Assembly (NCBI GenBank): GCA_021604005.1
Contig: BQIV01000002.1
Coordinates: 124,001-188,000 of the forward strand
Length of the DNA: 64,000 bases
Reading direction: 5' to 3'
From: Nitrospirales bacterium
GTDB lineage: Bacteria > Nitrospirota > Nitrospiria > Nitrospirales > UBA8639
Shown one piece after another: positions 18,662-27,524 of the stretch (position 1 is its first letter; every line of letters begins with the position of its first letter). A model generated the notes under the pieces. That model did not search any database. It had not been told where the DNA came from and worked only from the letters and a program-made list of their open reading frames with translations. The position numbers and the translations under genes are program-made.

Positions 18662-19162
18662 TTATTGAATAACAAAATCAGTAAAAAACACCTTTGAAAC
18701 TTTCCCCTTATGCATCACCCCGTTCGCACGTGAAAGGATTTCATCGCGCACACGACGTTTTCCATTGGTGGTGCGTAATAAATGAGATTCTTTGCTGGAC
18801 AGCAACACTAATAAAGCATCACGAATCGCCGGCACTTTGGCAGGGTAATCGGTCTGTTCTTCGGGTCGGTCTAATTCCAGTTTGATAGATATTTTCAAAT
18901 ATCGTAATTCGTCCCTATCTGCCAAATTCAAGACAAACGGCTCAAGCTCAACAATAGGACCAGGTTCTTCCATGTGTTCGGCACCCGACTCTTTTTCATG
19001 CGTCTTGTCCGTTGCATGCGCCTCTTCTTCACCGGAACCCAACATAAACCAGGCGGCACCACCTCCGGCTCCCAATACGGCTACGGCAAGAATAATGAGA
19101 ATCAATAGTTTTTTACTTGATCCTCCACCCCCCGACTCTTCAGCTTTTGCATCCTCGGCCAT
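18662..19162 (-). CDS. fliL: Flagellar basal-body-associated protein FliL
   Basis: 166 residues: a short Gly/Ser-rich cytoplasmic start, one membrane helix near 18-40 (KLLILIILAVAVLGAGGGAA), an acidic linker and the periplasmic FliL domain (VELEPFVLNLADRDELRYLK). The C-terminus KVFFTDFVIQ is typical. FliL surrounds the stator and supports motor torque. It is the first gene of the fliL-to-fliA unit, and a sigma-54 site lies about 60 bases upstream. Confidence 0.93.
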   Translation of the reverse strand: MAEDAKAEESGGGGSSKKLLILIILAVAVLGAGGGAAWFMLGSGEEEAHATDKTHEKESGAEHMEEPGPIVELEPFVLNLADRDELRYLKISIKLELDRPEEQTDYPAKVPAIRDALLVLLSSKESHLLRTTNGKRRVRDEILSRANGVMHKGKVSKVFFTDFVIQ

Positions 19163-19221
19163 GACGACCCCTCACTCACAGATGACTATTTACAATATGA
19201 CTTTTCCATTCCCTAAGGTCA

Positions 19222-19236
19222 GCAACGTTCATGCCA
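19222..19236 (-). promoter_or_regulatory. Sigma-54 (-24/-12) promoter upstream of fliL
   Basis: On the minus strand the sequence is TGGCATGAACGTTGC. It fits the sigma-54 consensus TGGCAC-N5-TTGC with one mismatch and keeps the invariant GG and GC. The spacing to the fliL start is about 60 bases. The site upstream of flgB has the same TGGCAT-N5-TTGC form. Two NtrC-type activators are encoded at 31861-38185. Confidence 0.75.
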
Positions 19237-19529
19237 AGCATCATTCAAAAGTCAGACACCATTCCAAGGTGCGTGATTTCTAGTAAACATAAAGAAAACC
19301 CTATATTTTTCAACGGAAAACTGGAAACAAACCTCATTTCTCATTCGTTCTATTCATCAAACATGTATTTAGGACGACCCGCTCCTAAAAGCTGACTCAC
19401 TAGCAAATCTGTCAATTTCAACCGCAACCCGACGCAACCTCTGACACTTGGCCACCTGTAACTCCAACTGCAAAAGCTGTAAAACCTCGACTCAGATAGC
19501 CCGACAGTTACTCAAAGACACGGAACTAT

Positions 19530-19840
19530 CGTGGCCAAGCACACCTGTAATCAAAACACCACCTGGCATATGACTCCAGCATATGTTGCACTTCAAGAGC
19601 CCACAGTCATCCAACAATCGTGTTCAAGCACACCTGTAATAAAAATCACAACAGGACTATGATTCCAATATAGGCTGTTCTTCATAAGCGCAACAGCACA
19701 CAACAACCGTGTTCACTTGAACACCTGTAAACAAAATATCACCTGGCATGTGACTCCAGCGTAATCTGCCCTTCAGGAGCCCAGAGTCATTCAGTGACCG
19801 TGTTCAAGCACTCCATTTACCAAAACCCCAGAATTATGAG
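19530..19840. repeat. Tandem repeat of 89-91-bp units upstream of fliL
   Basis: Units begin at 19530, 19619, 19708 and 19799 (the last partial), giving periods of 89, 89 and 91. Each starts near CGTGTTCAAGCACACCTGTA and contains ATGTGACTCCAGC-like and CAGAGTCAT-like blocks. Units 1 and 3 are the most alike. No reading frame is shared, so the array is non-coding. It lies 300-600 bases upstream of the fliL sigma-54 site in the 820-base gap between flgE and fliL; the rest of that gap shows nothing I recognise. Confidence 0.8.
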
Positions 19841-19982
19841 ACCGAACAAGGAAGGAAAAAGATTTCAGAAGAAAATAAGGCAGGAGCAAATGGCACAATC
19901 ACAATTGGTCAACGACAAACAGTAAGACGCCAGAAGAAAATACGTTGTTTCCCCTGACGTCTCACTTCTGACCCACCACTAA

Positions 19983-21317
19983 TTACCGCGACAAATTCAC
20001 AAGTTCACCAAGCAGCGTATCCGTAGTCGTAATAATTCGGGCATTGGCTTGAAACCCTCGTTGCATCGTGATCATGTTCACTAATTCATCTCCAAGATCG
20101 ACATTCGAAGCCTCGAGGGTATTGGCAAAGATTTTCCCAAACCCACCGGTACTTGGGGCGCCATTGAGTGGGCCACCTGAATCCGCACTTTGAATAAACA
20201 GATTCCGTCCAATCGGTTGTAACCCTTCCGCATTGCTGAATCGAGTCAGCAAGACTTGCCCAATATTTCTTGTCGTCCCGTTGGAAAACCGGCCCAAGAG
20301 AATCCCATCTTCTCCAATGGATGTGCCCGCCAGTGTTCCATTCGCAAATCCATTTTGGGATTGCGTGAGAATCACTGACCCACCCCCTTGCTGGAGCATT
20401 CCATCCGACCCTGCGCCGCCATCGGTGGTGACACTCGTCCCAAAATTAAATGCCAAGTTCGCCGCAAGAATATCCGCTGCACCATTGGTAAATGTTAGAC
20501 CTGTCGGAGTGCCGGAATTATAATAGGTGACCGCACCTTCGGTGTCTAATAAACCACCGTTGGTAAAACCCAAGGTTCCTGTTGCAATCAGGTCGCTATT
20601 ACCATCTGCAGATGTTGAGGCAGGAACCACCGTAAACTCCGAAGCATTTCCTACAATATTATATTGCCAATTATTGTTCGTGGTTTTATTAAAATACATC
20701 GTCACACCGTGACCAAAACCAAGGGAATCGAATAATTCAAAACCGGTACTGAATGCCGAGGAATTTATTGGATCATCGATATCGAATGCTGAGATCGCAG
20801 CGCCAGCACTCAAATTACCCGACATATCGACGGTTGACGTGACCGTGCCGACTTGTTGCGTTGTGGTTAAAACCAAGTCTCCAATCGATCCCGTAATCAC
20901 ACCATTGGCATCGACTTGATAGCCTTGCAGTTTCAGACCTGCCGGACTTGTGATATTGCCGAGGGTATCCGTACCAAATTGACCGGCTCGCGTATAAAAG
21001 CTATCGCCATTGGAATCCACCACTTGAAAAAATCCATCACCATCAATCGCAAGATCTAAGGCATTGGAGGTGGTTTGGAGTGAGCCCTGGCTAAAACTTG
21101 GATCGATGCCTAACACGCGAACACCTCGTCCTTCGACTAATGAATTAGTCGTCCCGCCTCCTCCGAGCGAGGCGCCAAAAAGATCGCCAAAGGTCACCGA
21201 TCGTGTCTTATATCCCGTCGTTTGCGCATTCGCAATATTGTTACCAATTTCACTGAGGGCTCGACTCGTTGCATTTATTCCGCTTGTAGCTGTAAAAAAG
21301 GCTGAAGTAATTCCCAT
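19983..21317 (-). CDS. flgE: Flagellar hook protein FlgE
   Basis: 444 residues starting at MGITSAFFTATSGINATSRA, with GAAGGAG nine bases upstream; the eight-codon longer frame is not needed. The N-terminal rod/hook motif ALSEIGNNIANAQTTGYKTR and the C-terminal ASNVDLGDELVNMITMQRGF are those of FlgE, and ALDLAIDGDGFFQVVDSNGD is the flgE/flgG core block. The middle part is Gly/Asn/Thr-rich, as in exposed hook domains. It lies directly downstream of flgD, its capping protein. Confidence 0.94.
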   Translation of the reverse strand: MGITSAFFTATSGINATSRALSEIGNNIANAQTTGYKTRSVTFGDLFGASLGGGGTTNSLVEGRGVRVLGIDPSFSQGSLQTTSNALDLAIDGDGFFQVVDSNGDSFYTRAGQFGTDTLGNITSPAGLKLQGYQVDANGVITGSIGDLVLTTTQQVGTVTSTVDMSGNLSAGAAISAFDIDDPINSSAFSTGFELFDSLGFGHGVTMYFNKTTNNNWQYNIVGNASEFTVVPASTSADGNSDLIATGTLGFTNGGLLDTEGAVTYYNSGTPTGLTFTNGAADILAANLAFNFGTSVTTDGGAGSDGMLQQGGGSVILTQSQNGFANGTLAGTSIGEDGILLGRFSNGTTRNIGQVLLTRFSNAEGLQPIGRNLFIQSADSGGPLNGAPSTGGFGKIFANTLEASNVDLGDELVNMITMQRGFQANARIITTTDTLLGELVNLSR

Positions 21318-21369
21318 GTGCGTGTACTCCTTCTCCGGCAATAATACCGTTACATGTCATAAACCATGA

Positions 21370-22044
21370 TTACTGAGTTTGAACAGATAAAATGTCATCG
21401 GATAACAACGTTTTCCCACTCGCCAACGTAATAAGAGGCTCCTCTTCGCCAATCATCACACTTTTGACGATATCACGCATGAACGTCGTCGCCAGCACTT
21501 CCTTGCCATCGTGATTCATGGCTTTAGGAAGAAAACTATACGTTCCGGCGTCGACGCGATCCCCATTGTGATCTTCTCCATCCCAGACTATTTGATGCGC
21601 TCCGGCCTCTTGCGAACCAAGGTTCGTGAGTCGTCGAATCACCGTGCCATGTTCATTGAGCACATCGATTTCCACTGTTTTGGCATTTTCCTCTAACACA
21701 TACGACATCGTTGCATCGCCGGTGTCCTGCAATGAGAGAATATTGCCCTGCGCACTAATTTCTCTCCCAATCAGATTAACTAACTCCATGTTGGACTGCC
21801 GGGAACTTTGTCCGATCAGACTTTCCAAATTTTCATTAATATTGGTGGTTTGCTCTAGTGACGTAAACTGCGCCAGTTGCGCAATAAAATCTTCATTTTC
21901 GACAGGATTTGTCGGGTCCTGACTTTCTAATTGTGACACTAATAAACGGAGGAAGACATCACGCCCCAGTTCCTGAACATTCTCAGCCGTAATCGCATTC
22001 ACCGGCCGATTCTGGGATTCTACAGTAGGTGTGATGGCATCCAT
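21370..22044 (-). CDS. flgD: Flagellar hook cap protein FlgD
   Basis: 224 residues. The N-terminal block FLRLLVSQLESQDPTNPVEN and DFIAQLAQFTSLEQ is diagnostic of FlgD; the later part has the FlgD Ig-like and Tudor-like folds (WDGEDHNGDRVDAGTYSF). FlgD caps the growing hook and allows FlgE to polymerise. GAAGGAG precedes the ATG. Confidence 0.95.
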   Translation of the reverse strand: MDAITPTVESQNRPVNAITAENVQELGRDVFLRLLVSQLESQDPTNPVENEDFIAQLAQFTSLEQTTNINENLESLIGQSSRQSNMELVNLIGREISAQGNILSLQDTGDATMSYVLEENAKTVEIDVLNEHGTVIRRLTNLGSQEAGAHQIVWDGEDHNGDRVDAGTYSFLPKAMNHDGKEVLATTFMRDIVKSVMIGEEEPLITLASGKTLLSDDILSVQTQ

Positions 22045-22106
22045 GTTTGCTGTCTCCTTCTATCAACAAGTGATATCGTAGTACGTCGATTCGCGAACTT
22101 CTCTAT

Positions 22107-23534
22107 TTACGCAACCAAATGCCAGCCTCGGTCCTGTTGTATCGTGGTTCGAACATGTTCCAATCCATGCGAATGTGCCACGTCTCCTCCTGATTCACTG
22201 AATCGTCCTGTATGCCCATGATTGCCAGAACTCTCATTCCCAAACTGTTCATGGAAATGTGGGGTCTCTTCATGCACATCGAACTCTTCTAACTCCATGT
22301 CGGCTTGTCCGAGCTGCCCCTCTAATTGCTGAACGTTCTGCGAAGCCAAGGCTCGCAACACCGGGTTATCAAGAAGGACACCGGCATATACCTGACGCTG
22401 CTGCACACCGACATCTACCTGCATGCGGGCGGCTTCGGACAATTGCACATCGATTTGCAATCGATGTGGTACCGGCGTATTGAGCAACTGAAGGCGTTCA
22501 TCGAAACTTCCACCTTTAACAATCAGCTGTCCCTGACTCGTTATGACAGGAGAGCCGGAAGACGAATCGAAATTGTGTCCGTGACCAGTTCCTGCGTGAT
22601 GGCCAAAGGGAAGACCATGCCCTCCCTGTCCAGAACCACTTTCAGCTCCCAGCGATATGTAAAATGGCTCGAGAGTTTTTCCCTCTCCCTGGACACGAGA
22701 AAGTCCTTGCGTCAGGTCATCACGAGAAGCCTGCAGCACCGTTCCGCCTATCGGATTTTCCACAATCGTGTGCGAATACGTCCCACTTCCTTCACCCCCG
22801 ACTGCAAGACGTTGCGTAATGGCGCCAGCGTCAAGAGATGGCGATATCGCTGGTACAGAGGGTGGCAAGAGTCGTGGCTCATGCGTGCCTTGAGAGGTCT
22901 CCCGGACAAGCGGCGCCACCAGTCCATCACTTGCAATGACTGGTTGAGGAACAACTCCAGTTCGCACACTTGAACGAGTCGCAATGTGTGCCGGGAATGG
23001 GGAATCCTGATGTGGCGTGGCAATTTCACGAATGACTTCACTTTGTGCAGGATCAATACTGGTACCTGCAGGTGTCCCGGCATGATTCAATCTATGGAGA
23101 AGCGCTCGAACTTGCCGTATGAAGGCATGACCTCCATCCTGATTCGCCACTGTGCCGGAAGGAGTCTTGAGTGCATTCACGGCATTCAAGATATGTTGAG
23201 TCGCCTCGCCGTTCGATACGGGTGTCGAAGCCAATTGCAGTGAAACTGTTCCCTGCTGTTCAACCAGGATCAATCCTTGAGCGGCAAGTTCATCAAGAAT
23301 TTCCTGGTCAGTCAGTATGGTTTCAGGAAGGATGGCCTGGTCCTCCAAGGAAAGAAATGCTGTCGAAGCTTCGTCCTGCAGTGCAGGCTGAAGGCCGCCT
23401 AACACATCCAAAAATGTTACCGGCTCACCACCGTGCTCAGACGAGTCATAGCGTAACCCTGTTGCCCCCGCTCCGGCATGTCCCGACACAAGATTTGGGG
23501 AACTGGTAAAGATGGGAAGAAAGGGACTAGTCAT
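22107..23534 (-). CDS. fliK: Flagellar hook-length control protein FliK
   Basis: 475 residues. The N-terminal and middle regions are low-complexity, rich in Gly, His, Ser and Gln, as expected for the molecular ruler. The C-terminal part has the FliK switch domain: RLQIDVQLSEAARMQVDV, VYAGVLLDNPVLRALASQNV and LEGQLGQADMELEEFDV. The last 60 residues are His-rich. FliK measures hook length and triggers FlhB switching. Its position between a motE-like gene and flgD is usual. Confidence 0.85.
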   Translation of the reverse strand: MTSPFLPIFTSSPNLVSGHAGAGATGLRYDSSEHGGEPVTFLDVLGGLQPALQDEASTAFLSLEDQAILPETILTDQEILDELAAQGLILVEQQGTVSLQLASTPVSNGEATQHILNAVNALKTPSGTVANQDGGHAFIRQVRALLHRLNHAGTPAGTSIDPAQSEVIREIATPHQDSPFPAHIATRSSVRTGVVPQPVIASDGLVAPLVRETSQGTHEPRLLPPSVPAISPSLDAGAITQRLAVGGEGSGTYSHTIVENPIGGTVLQASRDDLTQGLSRVQGEGKTLEPFYISLGAESGSGQGGHGLPFGHHAGTGHGHNFDSSSGSPVITSQGQLIVKGGSFDERLQLLNTPVPHRLQIDVQLSEAARMQVDVGVQQRQVYAGVLLDNPVLRALASQNVQQLEGQLGQADMELEEFDVHEETPHFHEQFGNESSGNHGHTGRFSESGGDVAHSHGLEHVRTTIQQDRGWHLVA

Positions 23535-23570
23535 CGTATGTCTCTACCTCTTATCTGCACACACTCCCGT

Positions 23571-24182
23571 TTACTTTTTTGTCGATCGCTGAAAGTTTCG
23601 CAATCCGTGTGACAGCGCAGCCGCCTTTTCCGGGGTGACTCCCGCCAACACCACCGCAGCTTTTTTACTCTTGATTCCTGACAGAATTTCTAAGGCTAAT
23701 CGTTCATCCATTTTTTCTATCCTGAGTGCCGCCTCTTCTGGATCCATGGCCCCATACACTTTCACTAAATGCTCCAGGGAAGGATCGTCCTTGGGTTGTT
23801 CCTGTTTTTTTCCATTAAGTGCTGCGGCCTGGTTTTGTAACCGTTCGGCTTCTTTTGCCTGACGCTCAGCTAGTGCTTCAACGTCACGTTGCAGGCCTTC
23901 TATTCGTGCTTCTTTTTGCTGCAAACGCTGTTCCCGCTCTTCTAGATCCTTCAAACGTCGTTGCAATTGCTGAACAAGCGAGGCTTCTTCGCTGATCTCT
24001 TCACTCGACTCTATACTCTCAACACTTTGACTTTCTTTAATTATTTCCTCAGACACCTGATGTTCCTCACCCACCGAATAGGAGACTGAAACGACCGCAG
24101 TTCCTCCAAGAACGATCAAGACCATCCACCAGGGAAGAATCCCGAAACACGGCAATATTTTTCTACCAGGCGAATTTTGCAT
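23571..24182 (-). CDS. MotE-like flagellar coiled-coil membrane protein
   Basis: 203 residues from an ATG preceded by GGAG. One membrane helix lies near 14-36 (WWMVLIVLGGTAVVSVSYSV), then a long coiled coil (about 65-125, rich in Glu, Gln, Arg) and a C-terminal domain like MgtE_N: YGAMDPEEAALRIEKMDERL, then LEILSGIKSKKAAVVLAGVT. This architecture and the site between fliJ and fliK match the MotE family, described as a chaperone for the stator protein MotC in some alphaproteobacteria; the role here is inferred. Its start codon, ribosome-binding site and first codons are copied in the 90-bp tandem repeats just upstream. Confidence 0.65.
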   Translation of the reverse strand: MQNSPGRKILPCFGILPWWMVLIVLGGTAVVSVSYSVGEEHQVSEEIIKESQSVESIESSEEISEEASLVQQLQRRLKDLEEREQRLQQKEARIEGLQRDVEALAERQAKEAERLQNQAAALNGKKQEQPKDDPSLEHLVKVYGAMDPEEAALRIEKMDERLALEILSGIKSKKAAVVLAGVTPEKAAALSHGLRNFQRSTKK

Positions 24183-24460
24183 AGTTGTTACTCCTGCTAC
24201 TGCCCTCACACCCAAGGCCCAACATCAACAGGTAGCACCCCGTGCCTGCTGGTGCCTAGGCGAATTTTGCATAGTCGACTCTCCTACCACTTGCCTTACA
24301 TCTAAAGTCCAATGTCATCAGGTAACTCCCTGTGCCCGCTGGAGCCTGGGCGAATTTTGCATAGTCGTTACTCCTGCTAGCTACCCCACACCCAAGGTCC
24401 AACATCAACAGGTAGCACCCTGTGCCCGCCGGAGCCTGGGCGAATTTTGCATAGTCGATA
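24171..24460. repeat. 90-bp tandem repeats copying the motE-like translation start
   Basis: CGAATTTTGCATAG recurs at 24171, 24261, 24351 and 24441, an exact 90-base period: three full units and a partial fourth. In gene orientation each unit carries an AGGAG-like site (weaker in the outermost copy), an ATG and codons for MQNSP. The copy nearest the gene is the real start; the others open short ORFs of about 14-15 codons, such as MQNSPRLQRAQGVT then TGA. In another frame the units encode a repeated DYAKFAQAPAGTG, which I regard as accidental. Confidence 0.9.
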
Positions 24461-24468
24461 TTCCTACG

Positions 24469-25033
24469 ATAGTTTTTTAACTTTTCATTAAGACGTATAG
24501 CCGTGCCATGCCCTTCCGTCTGTACGAAGTGTGTCCGCACGCTGTGTGAGTGGGGGTCATTCGGCTGGAAGCTATGTGGTTCCACGATAGTCTTTGGGGA
24601 TACGATTGCGTCAGAGGACATGGTGCTCGAGCCCACTGCTCACTTCACCGTTCATTGCCTATGTTCTTTGTCGTCTCAGTGTTGACTCCCTGCCGGGGTT
24701 CGTCCCGGCGGCCAAGTATGTTGCTGAGCGCGTCCCAAAGGGCGCACCCATTGTTGTGAAGGCAAAAGGACCTAAAACCATTGACGCCCAGGCCAGGTTC
24801 ATCGGATGAGCTGAACCCCGGTTGGTGGGGCGGGCTAACTCGCTGCGCTCAAACAAGCCCGTCCAGCATGAGAGGCGTTCACTCAACGGACTCTAGCGAA
24901 ACCTCATCCTTACTCACGGTATGCACATGCCCGGTCGAACGCAAGAACACACATCAACCGTATGAAAGAGTCGTGGCACGGCTAGAGCCTGCAAGCGTCA
25001 GAGCATAGGTACTAAGAAAAGTTAAAAAACTAT
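24469..25033. mobile_element. 565-bp segment with perfect 17-bp terminal inverted repeats
   Basis: ATAGTTTTTTAACTTTT at 24469-24485 is the exact reverse complement of AAAAGTTAAAAAACTAT at 25017-25033. The 530 bases between them have no convincing gene; short frames there look accidental. An internal hairpin GCCGGGG-TTCG-TCCCGGC lies near 24691-24712. The size, the ends and an AT at both borders fit a non-autonomous (MITE-like) insertion between fliJ and the motE-like gene. No transposase is present, so the type is inferred. Confidence 0.6.
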
Positions 25034-25058
25034 ATTTGCCGTCATAGGTGTACGTTTC

Positions 25059-25502
25059 TTATGTAAACCCATCACGGGCAATCGTTACATGCTTGTGAGC
25101 GGTCGCTTCTTCCATCATGGCTTGTTCTTGTTTCGCAAGTTTTTTCATGTAGGCGGCTTCTTTTTTCTCAATGACAATTTCAACCACTCGCCTGGCATGA
25201 TGAGCCGCCTGCAAACGTTTTTTAAGACCAAGGAGTTTTTTGTCGATCTCATATATCTTCATCGCCTGCATTTCTAACAGCCCTCCGGTTTCATCTAACC
25301 AACAATAACGCTGCTCGGCAAATATCGTATCGACTCCGGATTGAAGGCTCCGATCTAAGGATACCGCTAAACGATCGATCTCATCCCTCAGGTGCTGGGT
25401 TTTTGCTATGTGTTGAGATTTTTCGAGTTCCGCAAACATCACTTCCTCTCGAATCACATCTTCAACTTGCTTTCGATATCGCAGAAGCGTCGTCCAATTC
25501 AT
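25059..25502 (-). CDS. fliJ: Flagellar export protein FliJ
   Basis: 147 residues, almost entirely charged helix and coiled coil (RYRKQVEDVIREEVMFAELE, then LKKRLQAAHHARRVVEIVIE), as expected for the FliJ stalk of the export ATPase. Its ATG overlaps the fliI stop as ATGA. FliJ family sequences are weakly conserved, so the call rests on structure and position. Confidence 0.85.
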   Translation of the reverse strand: MNWTTLLRYRKQVEDVIREEVMFAELEKSQHIAKTQHLRDEIDRLAVSLDRSLQSGVDTIFAEQRYCWLDETGGLLEMQAMKIYEIDKKLLGLKKRLQAAHHARRVVEIVIEKKEAAYMKKLAKQEQAMMEEATAHKHVTIARDGFT

Positions 25503-26851
25503 GCTTGCCCTTTCCCACTCGCCTGTGATGAAGAGACGTGCTGAGCCTGTTCCAATAACTCATATAATGCGTGAACGCTGTCTTCGAGACGTAGTGGCGT
25601 CTCTCGGTGTTGTGTTAAAAATCGACGGATCGCATCACGCATCGTAATGGCCACATCCAATTTGACATTACTCCCAGGTTGATAGGCCCCTAGATTGATC
25701 AACTCTTCGGAATTCTGATACACCGACATGATTTCAAGAAATGATCGAGCCGCATTGAGATGCTCAGAAGGCACAACATCCGACATGACCCGGCTAATAC
25801 TGCCTAAGACATCAATCGCCGGAAAGTGCCCTTGAGTCGCCAAGTTTCGAGACAAGATAATATGTCCATCCAAAATCGCACGAACCGCATCGGCAATGGG
25901 GTCCGAGAGGTCATCGCCATCCACAAGCACAGTATAGAGACCAGTAATCGACCCACCTCGAGCCGGACCGACACGCTCTAAGACTTTAGGCAACAGATTA
26001 AAAACTGATGGAGGATAGCCTTTGGCCGTTGGCGGCTCCCCGACTGCGAGTCCAATTTCTCGCTGCGCATGGGCTAATCGTGTCACCGAATCCATCATAA
26101 GGAGGACATGCTTACCCTGATCACGAAAATATTCTGCAATAGCCGTTGCCAGGAGTGCACCACGAAGGCGAACCAACGGTGATTGATCAGACGTGGCCGC
26201 AATTACCACTGAACGCTGCAACCCTTCAGGCCCAAGTTCGCGTTCTATAAACTCTTTGACTTCTCGTCCACGCTCGCCAATGAGTGCAATCACATTCACA
26301 TCCGCTGACGCATGACGGCTGATCATGCCGAGCAACACACTTTTCCCGACTCCACTTCCGGCAAATATGCCCAGCTTCTGGCCAATACCACACGTCAGCA
26401 AGGCATTCACCGATCGAAGGCCAAGATCCATCGGTTGTGCAATTCGGTCCCGCTCAAACGGTGTAGGAATCTTTCCGCTGAGCGGATACGCTTCAGTGAA
26501 TGGAATTGGTCCCCGCCCATCGATGACTCGCCCCAATCCATCTAAGACACGGCCCAAAGTTCGCGGACCAACTCGCACATGCGACGGTTGCGATACATAG
26601 AGAATACGGTCGCCCGCACGGATGCCTTGCATGTCTCCATACGGCATCAACATCACACGATCCTGCCGAAACCCGACAACTTCCCCTTCCGTCACGATCT
26701 CTCCTGACTCGTTCAGTATGTGACAGCTTTGTCCAACAGTCACTGGTGGACCAGTCCCTTCCACTGTCAGCCCGACAGCGTTTACGACTCGACCAAAGAC
26801 CATGATGGAATCAGTTTCGTTCAGACGTGGAAGAAGGCTGGCCAGGTTCAT
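25499..26851 (-). CDS. fliI: Flagellar export ATPase FliI
   Basis: 450 residues from the ATG at 26851, preceded by AAGGTGAG; a longer frame adds 21 doubtful residues. Walker A is GIFAGSGVGKSVLLGM; Walker B is HVLLMMDSVTRLA; ALIGERGREVKEFIERELGP and YPPSVFNLLPKVLERVG are FliI/F1-beta blocks. It energises export with FliH and FliJ. The start overlaps fliH by 41 bases. Confidence 0.96.
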   Translation of the reverse strand: MNLASLLPRLNETDSIMVFGRVVNAVGLTVEGTGPPVTVGQSCHILNESGEIVTEGEVVGFRQDRVMLMPYGDMQGIRAGDRILYVSQPSHVRVGPRTLGRVLDGLGRVIDGRGPIPFTEAYPLSGKIPTPFERDRIAQPMDLGLRSVNALLTCGIGQKLGIFAGSGVGKSVLLGMISRHASADVNVIALIGERGREVKEFIERELGPEGLQRSVVIAATSDQSPLVRLRGALLATAIAEYFRDQGKHVLLMMDSVTRLAHAQREIGLAVGEPPTAKGYPPSVFNLLPKVLERVGPARGGSITGLYTVLVDGDDLSDPIADAVRAILDGHIILSRNLATQGHFPAIDVLGSISRVMSDVVPSEHLNAARSFLEIMSVYQNSEELINLGAYQPGSNVKLDVAITMRDAIRRFLTQHRETPLRLEDSVHALYELLEQAQHVSSSQASGKGQA

Positions 26852-27524
26852 CGGACTCACCTTGTGGCTGTAACGCGTCACCAATAATTTTGAGTTGTGA
26901 TTCGATACCAGCATCTATAGACAGGCCTTCTGTTTCCAAGAGACACCCTCCCATCTCTACGGCTGGATCACCTTCAATGCGTATAGGAGGACGAGTTCCG
27001 TCAAGCGTCTTCAACTGACCTTGCAGGGCATGCAGCGTATCGACGTCGTCAGGATGTACACGCAGACATACTCCACTTGAGGTGGAAAGATTCTTGAAGA
27101 TATGCGTAACTTGATCAACGACGACCTCTTTATGCATCGACACATCACGATGAATGACTTTTTTCGCGATCGCCAAGGCTAAATCCACGACATCCGATTC
27201 GACCTGCTGGAACAGATGGTTTCTCGCATCGGCTATTTGTCCAACCAGCGTCAGCGCTCGTCGCGTTTCTTGTTCGACTTCCTGCTGACAATGCCGTTTT
27301 CCTTCTTCAATGCCAGCGACTCGACCTGCGGCAAACGCCTGCTCTTGGAGGCCGGAGCAGTCATGCGGCAAGTCATGGTCGTCGACATGTTCTTCTTCCG
27401 CAGTCACACGCTGATGCTGATCCATGCCTCTCACCAACATTGGAATGAGTTCGGCCATCTCAAACGCATGAACGGCGAGCCGTTGATTGTCCTGTTTGAT
27501 CACCTTAGACCATTTGCTCTTCAC
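26811..27524 (-). CDS. fliH: Flagellar export ATPase regulator FliH
   Basis: 237 residues. A GTG at 27524 with GGAGG five bases upstream is the best start; the longer frame starts with TTG inside fliG. The central coiled coil includes AFAAGRVAGIEEGKRHCQQE, and the C-terminal domain VDLALAIAKKVIHRDVSMHK resembles the V-ATPase E subunit, as in FliH. It binds FliI and docks it to FliN. Confidence 0.88.
   Translation of the reverse strand: MKSKWSKVIKQDNQRLAVHAFEMAELIPMLVRGMDQHQRVTAEEEHVDDHDLPHDCSGLQEQAFAAGRVAGIEEGKRHCQQEVEQETRRALTLVGQIADARNHLFQQVESDVVDLALAIAKKVIHRDVSMHKEVVVDQVTHIFKNLSTSSGVCLRVHPDDVDTLHALQGQLKTLDGTRPPIRIEGDPAVEMGGCLLETEGLSIDAGIESQLKIIGDALQPQGESDEPGQPSSTSERN

Noticed and set aside
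19530-24460. The two tandem arrays with about 90-base periods being one family
   Set aside because: Their unit sequences show no clear similarity and only the period is alike.
24256-24636. 126-codon frame with a repeated DYAKFAQAPAGTG motif
   Set aside because: The repetition follows from the 90-base DNA repeat. The frame crosses the MITE-like border, has no ribosome-binding site, and the conserved signal in the repeat is the MQNSP start in another frame.
24659-24886. 75-codon frame inside the 565-bp element
   Set aside because: Low-complexity content and lack of a ribosome-binding site; no family features or transposase motifs.
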